Part shown: positions 55,230-64,000 of the stretch, piece by piece
How the letters are laid out: each line of letters opens with the position of its first letter
Position numbering within the stretch: position 1 is the stretch's first letter
Assembly (NCBI GenBank): GCA_019925095.2
Contig: CM034394.1
Location: forward strand, 21,624,272 to 21,688,271
Origin: Dendrolimus kikuchii
Taxonomy: Eukaryota > Arthropoda > Insecta > Lepidoptera > Lasiocampidae
Reading direction: 5' to 3'
DNA length: 64,000 bases
The notes under the pieces: model-generated
The model's input: only the letters and a program-made list of their open reading frames with translations
What the model was told of the DNA's origin: nothing
The model's database searches: none
Translations under genes and position numbers: made by a program

Positions 55230-55570
55230 TGTGGGTTTGTTCGGAATTCACGTAAAACCTAATGGGCCGATTTCGATGCGGTTTTCGTTGATCGACAAAA
55301 AGTTTTTAGACTTAAAATCTTCGCTACGTTTTATTCTGGATCCTGTGAAAATTTTTATGGAAATGATTTAAAATGGCCAGATAAAAAAAATGAATTTCAG
55401 TGTGATTTTTCACTGATGTATTATAGTAAGTTTTATGTTATAAAATATGTGATATCTTTTACTCCGTGAATCCTGCGGGAATTTTCCCCGGAGCGGTTTG
55501 TAGTTTTTTAAATGCTGTTTTACTTTGTGTCCCCGGAACCCCGCAGGAATTTCTAGTCAAGCGTCATCGA
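55230..55570 (+). repeat. Repeat J fragment
   Basis: GAATTCACGTAAAACCTAAT, GGGCCGATTTCGATGCGG and TTTTCGTTGATCGACAAAAA, opposite in orientation to 35245-35430. A second partial unit (CGTGAATCCTGCGGGAATTT, CCCGCAGGAATTTCTAG) follows. Confidence 0.6.
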
Positions 55571-55814
55571 AGCGGCGGGTATATAATAATACGTCATAAA
55601 AAATTGATAATAGTAGTTATATTCAAATAAAGGTACAAAAATATGTTTAAAGATAAACTTGAATAAAACAATTATAATATTTAGTTATAAGTAAGTCATT
55701 TTCAGTCTAGTTGTACTATTTTTATGTATGCACTTATTTGTAGATTGCAATCCAGATTTTTGTTTATATTTTAGTCGTAAGGGTTTCTAATGATTGTAAT
55801 ATGTCCGTTGTTTT

Positions 55815-56127
55815 ATCCGTGCAGGAACGGAGAAAGAATACAATTCCCTGCGGCCGGGCGGCCTGTCGTAAAGGGCGACAAAATAACCCACAGCAAGGTG
55901 GTAGGGTATTTGCCCGACTGGATGGCTACCATCCCTGGTCTAAAGTATGTCGCCATAACAACTTTGAGTTGTGTTCCGGCATTAGTGACCAGGTTCCAGT
56001 CCCCTTAAGAGAGCAGCAGCGCATTTGTAGCACCTTTGGTGTTGTAAATGTCCATAGGCGATGGTAACCGCTTTCCATCAAGTGGGCCGTCTGCCTGTCT
56101 GCTGAACTCCTGCAATAAAAATAAAAA
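55815..56127 (+). mobile_element. Family A short retroposon, full length
   Basis: Sense copy from ATCCGTGCAGGAACGG to CTCCTGCAATAAAAATAAAA. The tail contains the standard AATAAA. Confidence 0.85.
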
Positions 56128-56503
56128 ACATGTTTTGTGCATCAATAAATTTAAGAAAAAAATAGCTTTTCCTTTTTGAAAAACTATATATTTTCAAACA
56201 ATATTATAAACAGATGTGGACTAGGCTTAATCTAAGTTCTTCGTAGCAAATGCACGTTTTGAATTTCAATTGCTGTTAACATCGTAGTGTGATTGTGTTT
56301 TATGGAATGTTCGATTCACATTGTATTTCTAAAATCGATAGTTTACTTCTGATACGGCTTTAATTCTTTGAGAGCATACATTAACGAATCGATATTTTAA
56401 ATATTAAAGGCAATGTTCTAGATCATTATTTATGCGCAAATTGACCCTGTGGGTAAATGGCTATCAAATTAAACCTGCTTTTATATAATGGTACGACTTT
56501 ATA
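56128..56503. other. AT-rich spacer
   Basis: Nothing recognised. Confidence 0.4.
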
Positions 56504-57031
56504 ATATTGTTACGAGTTTAGCGGGAGTCGAATTTAAATGCCGTTAAAATTACTATAGAGTTTATTAGAAAACACGTATAACACAGGTACGAATATAACC
56601 GAACACAACAAATCCAAACGTAATACAGAAGGTCGTAATTCAATAAAACGCGCAAAATCTATCACTATTAGATTCCCGAATGTACACACGTCCCGCCTGT
56701 AACGTGGTCGTAGCTTGACTGCCTTCCTCTCTCCATCGGGCCGTCGTTTCATGCTCCACAAATGCAAATGTATGTTCGCCCGGCAACGTCGCCACAGTTT
56801 CCTAGAATTAGCTGGTAACACCTAGCTAATGATGCTAATGAGCGAGTACAATAGGACAATAGGCGGTCCTCCACAATAACTTAGAAACCTATGCCAATAA
56901 ATAAGTGAACGAAAGAAAACAATCATAAAAGGTTTACAACTAGTTTTAAATGCCGACAGGTAATAAAATGTGCTTCTACAGATCTGTACGTGGAATTTGT
57001 CTTTGTCGGGGGTGCTAAGTTGTAACAATAT
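56504..57031 (-). mobile_element. Solo LTR (Gypsy-like) with perfect 4-bp TSD
   Basis: LTR 56508-57027 (520 bp), TGTTACGAG...TTGTAACA, flanked by ATAT on both sides (56504-56507, 57028-57031). Antisense. It keeps the phrase ACAGATCTGTACGTGGAATT shared with the copy at 54124, but the halves differ by indels, so the four LTRs are not recent copies of one source. Confidence 0.85.
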
Positions 57032-57074
57032 TCGAAATGAATTTGTTTTACTGACTAAGTAATTAAAACCTAGC

Positions 57075-57215
57075 ATATCGGTGACACACCCGTCCGTTGT
57101 GAACTTTTTGCTACCCTCATGTTGCGTGCCCACTCTTAGGCAATAGTAAAATCCCGAATTATTTCACCAGTTACTTTTCGTATGAAATATAATGAAGAAT
57201 TCAACTGAAAAGATT
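57075..57215 (+). repeat. Repeat L, copy 2
   Basis: TATCGGTGACACACCCGTCC, GCTACCCTCATGTTGCGTG, TAGTAAAATCCCGAATT and ATTCAACTGAAAAG, as at 33309. It starts close to the end of the solo LTR. Confidence 0.55.
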
Positions 57216-57747
57216 TTTATCTTATTTTTGAAGTGAAACTTCTCTAGAATAATTGTGATTTTAAACTGGATGAAACGAAAAAGCGACATTAAAAAGAGAT
57301 GAACAAATAAAATTCTGCCTTATTTAATTCGAAATAAAATTCATTTCTCTTTACCCCTTAGTATTAATATTAACTTTAAATAAAACTTAAAAGATTTCAA
57401 ATGAATTTTACCTCTATCTGTATATACTTAAGGCAGATATTCTTTTATACGTAGATCAATAGATACGTAGATGAGCATTCGTGTGTAGTAATGCATTGAA
57501 TTTTGAACTTTATGCTAATGGTTTAAAGTGTAATTTAGATTGAATCAATACGAATAAGGATCAAAATAGATAAGAATAACAGAATAGAAATGCGAAAATG
57601 TGTGTGTGTACAGTTCACACTTGTCTACTAAGCGTTGTAGATATAATTATGTTCGCCAGTATATTCTTTGAAGATTCACTTCTACTGCGTGTCAACTGCA
57701 CACACACACACACACACACACACATTGATTTTATATATAGTTATAAC
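57216..57747. repeat. AT-rich spacer with (CA)n microsatellite
   Basis: (CA)n spans about 57700-57724. No gene is seen. Confidence 0.75.
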
Positions 57748-58145
57748 TAGCTGACCCGGCAAACTTCGTACCGCCTCAGAATCAATAAATAAAAATCGTT
57801 GATTTCTGAACGACGGGACGAACATCAAACGTTTGACATTCAAAATCAAAAAACAGAAAAAAAATTACTTTTAAATTTAATTTGATTTCTGAACGACTTT
57901 TAAATTTAATTAATTTCTAAACGACGGGACGAACATCAAATATTTGACAGGTAGGAATAGTTTCTAGCGGAAAGCGAAATCGCAGTTTTTACACTATTTC
58001 AAGCATTTTTTTTCATATTTACTCACCTTTTAAACTTTTCCTGGAATTCCACAAATAATTCAAAATCAAAATTAGTCAAATCAGTCCAGCCGTTCTCGAG
58101 TTTTAGCAAGACTAACGAACAGCAATTGATTTATATATATATAGA
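57748..58145 (+). repeat. Repeat J, extended copy with internal duplication
   Basis: Head ACTAGCTGACCCGGCAAACT, end TCAGTCCAGCCGTTCTCGAG then TATATATATATAG. The segment GATTTCTGAACGAC(GGGACGAACATCAAA) occurs three times within 57798-57945, so the middle carries a short tandem duplication. Confidence 0.65.
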
Positions 58146-58435
58146 CATTTTTATTGTTTACGTCATTCTATGAAAAAAGTCGGTCTCTTCAAGGGTTAAT
58201 TAATTTGCTTTTAGATTTCCATAACGGTAGAAAATCACGAAAAAATATAGATTGTAGAGATTCAAAACTCAAGCTTCAAGATCCTTTGGCTAGTTTTGAA
58301 TGCCTCATGTATTTTGTAAATTCAAATTTTTTAAGGTTTCATAGCCAAATTACCAAAAATAGTGTGAATTCCTCGCCTGCGCGGTCTTTTCAATGTGTAA
58401 ATTCGATACGCACTCGTTGTATTTATTTCTACTAG

Positions 58436-58735
58436 TATTCGCCCGATTAATGTCAAAGACTATATTTGTATAATCACAGATTTCGCCAAAGCTACACTGT
58501 TAATTTGACTTTAACAAAAGAGTATAATAATAATATGTGTGTATCAAATACATGGTAATGTGTGTAATGTTTTTTTTATAAATTTAATGTATTTTTTATG
58601 CATAATTTTTAAAAAATATTAGCATTCTGCATCTCTATATAGACTATAAGTGTGCGAAATTTCATACTCTTTCGTCCGGGCAATTTTTGTAAAAAGGGGT
58701 ACAAAGTTTTTGCTTCATGTATTAATGTAATAATT
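58436..58735 (+). repeat. Family K repeat, copy 2
   Basis: As at 52662: CACAGATTTCGCCAAAGC, ATAAGTGTGCGAAATTTC, GTAAAAAGGGGTACAAAG. Its head CTACTAGTATTCGCCCG links family K to the ctagt-type RTE-like tails. Confidence 0.75.
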
Positions 58736-58981
58736 AATTTAGTGTTGTAGAATTTATTTATTTCTCATTACTTTATTATTTCTTATTCTATAGATATATA
58801 AGTAGATAAGATTGTGAGTAGTATAAGCTATTGAGTTTCGATATTACATCGTCTTGCTTTCTAATCACGCACGTTTGGGAACTTTCTAGACAATAGTTAT
58901 TACTGGCCTAAATTGACTGTAGGAATATTTGGAATATTTCTGCCTGTAAGCTAAGGATTATGTTGTCATATTTTATTGATA

Positions 58982-59119
58982 TTTTTTTTTATTGCAGGAG
59001 TTCAGCAGGTAGGCAGACGGCCCACTTGATGGAGTGCAGTTACCATCGCCTATGGACATTTTCAACACCAAAGGTACTACAATTGCGCTGCTGCTCTGTT
59101 AAGGGAGACTGGAACCTGA
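58982..59119 (-). mobile_element. Family A short retroposon, 5'-truncated
   Basis: Antisense from TTTTTTTTTATTGCAGGAG to GACTGGAACCTGA; only the 3' 138 bp inserted. Confidence 0.85.
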
Positions 59120-59239
59120 TATGGTGAGGAGTTACAAATGATCAGTAGGCAAACATACATTGTGTGTGTATGTTATATACATAGTATATGTATTTAATTT
59201 AGGAGGTAGTTTAAGTATGAATATTTAAATTATAAAATA

Positions 59240-59848
59240 CATTCTGTCAAAAAAGTATCGAGAATGGATGATTTCTTTATGGTTCCAAATTCAATTTTTG
59301 TTTTGTGGGTTTGTTAGATTGGCATAACTGTTTTTCATTTTGGCGCAGAGTTTGAGTTACACCGGTCATATTATATTAATTAAATACAATTTTCTTTGAC
59401 TGTCTCGGTGTTGTGCATTCGGAATTCTTACTGGAAGGTCAAACGGTAAATAAAGTTTATTATTTGAGCATTATGCGGCGTTTAAGAGAGAAAATTCGTC
59501 GAAAAAGGCCAGATCTGTGGAAAGAAAATTCTTGGATTTTGCACCGCGATAATTGTGAACGAATTTTTGACCAAAAACTCCACAATAACAGATATGGTTC
59601 CAACTGACTTTTTTTCTTAAACCCAAATTACCACTTCGTCACACCTGTTTTCATTCGGTAGAAGTCATAAAGGAGAATTCGCGACGAGAGCTAAACTCAA
59701 TTCCGGTAAAAGCGTCTAAAAATATTTTGATGACAGGATTACTCGTTGGCGTAGTGTATCGTTTCTGAAGGTGATAAAATAAATTTGAATGAATAACTAA
59801 CATTTTGTGTATTATTGACCTTTTCCCGGTACTTTTTTGACAGAGTAG
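59240..59848 (+). mobile_element. Mariner-type DNA transposon, internally deleted
   Basis: The left end TTCTGTCAAAAAAGTATCG and the right end CGGTACTTTTTTGACAGA are terminal inverted repeats. At about 609 bp the element is half the usual 1.3 kb. It contains transposase debris in one direction and can only be a non-autonomous relic. Confidence 0.85.
59413..59790 (+). pseudogene. Mariner transposase remnant
   Basis: An open stretch reads HSEFLLEGQTVNKVYYLSIM, RRLREKIRRKRPDLWKENSW and ILHRDNCERIF, which is the conserved centre of mariner transposases (EFLP.GQTVN..YY..V..RLR..I.RKRP.LW....W.LHHDN.P.H). The second catalytic Asp lies in LHRDN. The region from about 59600 shows DFFFLNPNY and, after stops and frameshifts, VSEGDKINLNE, i.e. 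the DFFLFP box and the C-terminus. The third catalytic position and the N-terminal half are missing. It is clearly dead. Confidence 0.85.
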
Positions 59849-59864
59849 TAATCTTAAATTAGGT

Positions 59865-59970
59865 TGCCTGGAAGAGATTGTTTTTACCATGACAATATTA
59901 TAATGGTACATTTTTTTGTTTTTTGTAATTGTTTATTTGGTTAACAATAAAGTGTTCTCTATCTATCTAT
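59865..59970 (+). repeat. Family D LINE tail, diverged
   Basis: GGTTGCCTGGAAGAGATTG, then AACAATAAAGTG and TCTATCTATCTATTG. The GCGATAA core is lost. Confidence 0.55.
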
Positions 59971-60305
59971 TGTATCGATGGCTTGTACGTATTCAAATAA
60001 CAATTTTACTTATTTCAACTTTTTGATGGTTTTGCTCATTGATACCGCCATATGAACCTCCTTTCGACCTATACGATCTTTTCTACTAACAGATATAAAT
60101 TATTCCTTCAAATCTGACGGCGAGTTCCCACTTCGGACGTCACGTCAATCATTCATTGTCATGTCATATCATAAAATAAATTAAATTGAATCACCCCGCA
60201 CACTATAAATAAATATAAATACATATAACATATAATTAACCCACTACGCACCACAATTGTGCAATATATTAAAACATATTACATTAAATAAACTACAGCA
60301 TAATT
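59971..60305. other. AT-rich stretch with possible promoter
   Basis: CACTATAAATAAATATAAAT at 60200 offers TATA-like sequence about 100 bp before the candidate exon. No direct evidence of transcription. Confidence 0.25.
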
Positions 60306-60364
60306 AACAAAGTGAAGTGGACTGAGGAGCAGAGGAGCAGCTGCATTTCATTCCCATTAACCTG
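60306..60364 (+). other. Candidate 5' UTR exon with strong splice donor (weak)
   Basis: CAGCTGCATTTCATTCCCAT...AACCTG is followed by GTAAGTGCG at 60365, a near-consensus donor. The stretch AGTGAAGTGGACTGAGGAGC has purine-rich, enhancer-like composition. No ATG-initiated frame is present, so it would be untranslated. Chance donors of this quality do occur. Confidence 0.2.
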
Positions 60365-60370
60365 GTAAGT

Positions 60371-61240
60371 GCGTGCTCATTCCCAAATTCCCGTCCAAAT
60401 TGTCCCACACTTCTTTTCCCGCAAAATTAACACAGTTCGCTTCTCGCTAAACCCAGCGCCGCCGCACCACTGATGAAACAATTTGTGGTCAAAATCATAA
60501 ATTGTTTCGAATATAATTTGGCGTACACTGGTGCAAGTTATGACTTTTAAGTTTTCTATACGATGTATACTGAGGTACCTACAGTATGCCTGCGTACGTT
60601 AAGCGAATATGGTGAGGTTGCAAGCAAGCTCAAAATACACTAGAATACAGTTCAAGAAAATTTCCAAAGCCACGTGTAATCTCTTATTATTCAAAACGTC
60701 TTCATACTTTAAATATAATTTTCCGAATTTAGGATCTCAATAAAATTGCCAGTTTTCATGTTAACTTTTTTTCACCTGCTCTTCCGTTATATGGGAGAAC
60801 GGAGATTTTTATTTTCTTTCTTTGGGATAATAAAGGTGGGGCATATCTTTTATTTTCTTTTCAAAAATCTTAAAAACTATTACATTTTTCCTTACTACTA
60901 ATACATTATTTAAGTCCATTTATTACTCATAGTCTATTTTCTGTTTTTTAGAATTTATGTTTTATTTCTATTTTATTTACTCTATTTTATAACGAATTCC
61001 AAGTTAACTTTGAAACAGAACCTTAGCCACATACCGTGCATACTAGTGTAAATTTATAGTTAGTTCAGTAAGACTATGTATGATTCCAATGGCGTATATT
61101 GAGTCAACAACAAGATATCAGAAACTTAATAAATTAGGTTCATTATCCTAATACGCAATGAATCACATACATAGAGATCGTTAGTTATAAACACCCAAAC
61201 TGAAAAAATCATAGTTCTAATAATAGAACCCAAAAAAAAA
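60371..61240. other. AT-rich spacer
   Basis: No gene or repeat recognised. Confidence 0.4.
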
Positions 61241-61342
61241 CAATGTCAAAGAAGTAAGTAAGGTGTGTAAGAATAAGCCTAAATGGCGCTGTGTTGTTCG
61301 TGCTTACCCCGCAAGGGAACTGGCGTAAAGTTATGTATGTAT
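61241..61342 (+). mobile_element. 5'-truncated RTE-type LINE tail
   Basis: AATGTCAAAGAAGTAAGTAA, GTGTGTAAGAATAAGCCTAA, GTTGTTCGTGCTTACCCCGC, then GTAAAGTTATGTATGTA. About 30 codons of the C-terminus. Confidence 0.8.
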
Positions 61343-61439
61343 TTTAAAAAAAAGCAACCATTTATCTTTGACACGCTCTTCTGTAAAATTAGAATTTTGC
61401 ACTTAACTCACTGTTCGTAGGAGCCATCAGTATATTTCC

Positions 61440-61505
61440 AAGATAACCAAGTTATTCTTGTGTGCAACGCATTACCCTAGGGTCGGTCCCAGACACCCAG
61501 ACTAA
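61440..61505 (-). repeat. Fragment of the SINE-like repeat at 31551
   Basis: TTATTCTTGTGTGCAACGCA, CCCTAGGGTCGGTCCCAGAC and ACCCAGACTA parallel 31567-31625. Confidence 0.5.
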
Positions 61506-61798
61506 ATATAATAAAGATTTTTGTCCCATACGGCATTTGAAATATTCAAACAATATACTTCGCTGCGCTACCAGCGCGTTAAATGATTTCAATGGAGTGA
61601 ATTTTTCCATTCGGTCACATTTTATTCGATGTGCGTTCATATGAACTTGAAGTCATGTGGACTGGTACGTATCTGGACAATATATCGTGCATAACAATCC
61701 ATGAATGTATATATTGATGTAAACTCGTGGTCGCCCGTGGTCGAAATTCAACCATAATAAAGATAATCGATAAATTATTATAAATGTTCATGAAATTT

Positions 61799-61903
61799 GC
61801 AAGGTTATATTTTTTTCTAACTAGTGTCATATTTTTTTTTTATTGCTGAAGTGCAGCAAACAGGCGGACGGCAAGGTTATATTTTTTTTCTAACTAGTGT
61901 CAT
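61799..61903 (-). mobile_element. Micro-insertion of a family A-type tail with 32-33-bp TSD
   Basis: GCAAGGTTATATTTTTT...CTAACTAGTGTCAT occurs at 61799-61830 and again at 61871-61903 (one extra T). Between them are only 40 bp: T-run, ATTGCTGAAGTGCAGCAAAC, AGGCGGACG, i.e. the last bases and poly-A of a family A-type element in antisense. This is a clean target-primed insertion that stopped almost at once. Confidence 0.85.
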
Positions 61904-62039
61904 AATTTATTCATAAATATTCAATTTTAAAAATGAATAAAGAAACAGGCACTAGGCGAAAGCTGAATTCATGTAACAGAAGTTTCAGTCATATCAGTTC
62001 GAAAAGACATACTTCACTAAACAGTCGAAGATTTTTTAA

Positions 62040-62385
62040 TACAAACATATTTACAAGTACTAGTGGTCGCCCGTGGTCGAAATTTGACCATAATAATTAA
62101 TGTCAAAAACTATACTTCTATAATCACAGATTTCGCCAAAGCTAAACTGTTAATTTGACTTGAATAATAAACAAAAGAGTATATATGCGTGTGTGTGTCA
62201 AATACATAGTAGTATATGTAATGTATTTTTATGCATAATTAAAAAATAAAATAGCATTCGTCGCTTCTTCTCTATATAAACTATAAGTGTGCGAAATTTC
62301 GTACTCCTCAATCCGCGCAATTTTCGTAAAAAGGGGTACAAAGTGTTTGCTTCACGTATTAATATATAGATATATATTTGTTTGT
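62040..62385 (+). repeat. Family K repeat, copy 3
   Basis: Head ACTAGTGGTCGCCCGTGG, body as in copies 1 and 2, end AAGTGTTTGCTTCACGTATT. The head phrase GTGGTCGCCCGTGGTCGAAA also occurs alone at 61728. Confidence 0.75.
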
Positions 62386-62399
62386 TAATGTATATATAA

Positions 62400-62889
62400 T
62401 AACTAGTTGTTCCCCTCGGCTTCACTCGAATAAATTAAATATAGTCTTATTTTCAGTTTTCAAAAAAAGTTAAAAGGGGTAGAATTTCCAAAAACGCCGA
62501 TATACGTGTGCATTTCTAACCTGAAGCACATACATACAATATCGTGCTTCTTACTTTGAAAATTACGGATTTTCATACAAACTTTCACCCCCCTTGTCTA
62601 TACTGTAAGTAAGCATTAGAAAACCCTTTCTAGTGCTTACTTACAGTATAGAAAGAACCCGCGTGCAAATGTTCAGTCTTCTTAGCCCCAGTAGTTTGGG
62701 TTGTGCGTTGATATGTCAGTCAGTCAGTCGGTGCGGTAAAATAATTATATATTACTAAAATGTAAGTAGTAAGTACTATTATGTATACCATCATCGTGTC
62801 CATTATCATTTCAATTAATTCCTTGGGTTGGTAGCCAGAGTAGATATCGGCGTCATATCCTATGGATATTTAAAATTCTTAAGAATGAT
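62400..62889. other. Repeat J head and spacer
   Basis: AACTAGTTGTTCCCCTCGGC opens another J-type piece. At 62600-62655 CTATACTGTAAGTAAGCA and TGCTTACTTACAGTATAG form a short hairpin. TCAGTCAGTCAG repeats at 62715. Confidence 0.5.
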
Positions 62890-63180
62890 ATAATAACATC
62901 CCATAATCGTCCCACTGCTGGGCTCGGGCCTCCCACTATAGGGGAAGGGACAGTATAACCCCCATACTTGTCCAAGGCGTGGCAGGTTTGACACGTCGGT
63001 TATCTCGATGTGTAGATTTCATCATGATGTTTTCCTTCATTGTTGTTAGCACGTTGTAATTGCAATAATATGAACATTAGGTCAGAAAACTGCCTAACTG
63101 GCATACGTTCAGGTCAGGATTCGAACTGCCGCCTTTTGAGTTTGGGACGCGTGCGCTAGCTATTACGCTACCCCGACTTG
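62890..63180 (-). mobile_element. tRNA-derived SINE
   Basis: On the minus strand, GGTAGCGTAATAGCTAGCGC is an A-box-like start and GCAGTTCGAATCCTG holds the B box (GTTCGAATCC), spaced about 40 bp apart as in tRNA genes. The body carries CCCACTGCTGGGCTCGGGCC and TCCCCTATAGTGGGAGGCCC-type sequence common to lepidopteran SINEs. The tRNA-like head cannot be a functional tRNA: it lacks a proper acceptor stem. Confidence 0.7.
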
Positions 63181-64000
63181 GATGATAAATATCCTAAATT
63201 TCAATTTTCAGTATCGGAAAAATTCTATATTAGATATCATAGCACATAATTCATATTGAAAACCATATAAAAAAATATATAAACTTTATTTCAGACCGGG
63301 GTCCATATTTAGTAAGTATCTTAGTTATAATTAATTACAGTTAATAAAAAGATAAATGTTTAATATTGTGAAAGTAAATATTATTATTAGAAATCTTTTT
63401 GTCTGCCTGTAAAAAAACTGACTTAACGTAAACCTTTCATGCCAATTAAATTAGATTATTTCTTTTAAAATATCTCAAAGAAAAATGAAATGAAGAATTA
63501 ATCCGTCTAAATCTCTTTAATAAATTTAAATGGAAAATCAACAGTTAGAAACTTTAAAGCTGAATACAAAAGTTTCTAACAAAGCTTATTCAATTTTTCA
63601 TCTAAACTGCAATTTGATTTTGTTAAAATGGAGTTAGAGAATAATTAATAAACTTTTTGCAAGTTTTTTTGGAAAATTTAATATTTGTTTTAAGATGATT
63701 TAAAAACAGGTGAACCATTTAGCTTATGACCTAGGATTTTAATGTGTAAATATTTTAACGACATGGGTATATACCTCTTAACAGCGATGGGAAACTACGC
63801 TGTCAATTGCACCAACTCAGCTCATTGCGCCGGATGCAGTAGCTCATTTATACCAAATGAATTTGCGCATAACACACATCATCAGCGCGACTTAACTCAA
63901 AATGTTTTATGTAAAAATTTCATTTAACCCATTGTCGTTTTATCAGCGTAGAACAGTTTGTATAAGTATATAAATAAATATATAATAGTATATATTATAA
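63181..64000. other. AT-rich spacer to window end
   Basis: No gene recognised. A 61-codon plus frame at 63742-63927 (NYAVNCTNSAHCAGCSSS) is unsupported. Confidence 0.4.

Noticed and set aside
63105..63180. Possible tRNA gene on the minus strand (A and B boxes present)
   Set aside because: No acceptor stem or proper anticodon arm, and it is fused to a SINE body, so it is a SINE head.

Overview
This is an AT-rich animal nuclear window, most likely from a moth or butterfly (Lepidoptera). The evidence is its repeat content: a Dong/R4-clade non-LTR retrotransposon in TAA repeats (Dong was first described in Bombyx mori), RTE-type LINE tails ending in (TATG)n, the dense 'cagacggcccacttgatgg' short retroposon family, and the '...TTTTTTGAAGTCGGTTA' repeat. 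No rRNA, true tRNA gene, CRISPR or operon structure is present. I could not recognise a host protein-coding gene; the window looks intergenic or intronic, with three weak candidate host exons (20131-20288, 26579-26785, 60306-60364). Layout: 1-8280 is AT-rich DNA with scattered short elements: families A (short retroposon), B (inverted-repeat, Penelope-like) and D (LINE tail). 8281-12198 holds the centrepiece, an apparently intact Dong/R4-like element with one ORF of about 1,200 codons carrying a Myb-like domain, a reverse transcriptase with YMDD, a CCHC knuckle and a restriction-like endonuclease. 12400-13650 holds LINE C-terminal debris and a solo LTR interrupted by a family A copy. 16126-16666 holds a second, 5'-truncated Dong copy lying inside a TAA microsatellite. 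17600-22060 contains LINE wreckage, including a broken RTE-type reverse transcriptase on the minus strand and a young RTE tail with target-site duplication. 22060-26560 is plain AT-rich DNA. 26800-43300 mixes families A, B, D and E, MITEs, tRNA-derived SINE remains, and an 821-bp tandem duplication (41637-43264). 43300-64000 holds three more solo LTRs with perfect 4-bp target duplications, an internally deleted mariner, a pogo-like remnant, hairpin MITEs, a third family of about 280 bp in three copies (K), and a tRNA-derived SINE. How parts work together: only the Dong ORF encodes an apparently complete enzyme. The short families (A, B, D, C tails) are non-autonomous or dead copies that show hallmarks of target-primed reverse transcription: 5' truncation, a constant 3' end and target duplications. 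Family B is the most unusual. It has near-perfect inverted arms, target duplications of 12-13 bp, 5' truncation, and a folded motif with the topology of a hammerhead ribozyme but with an altered catalytic box.
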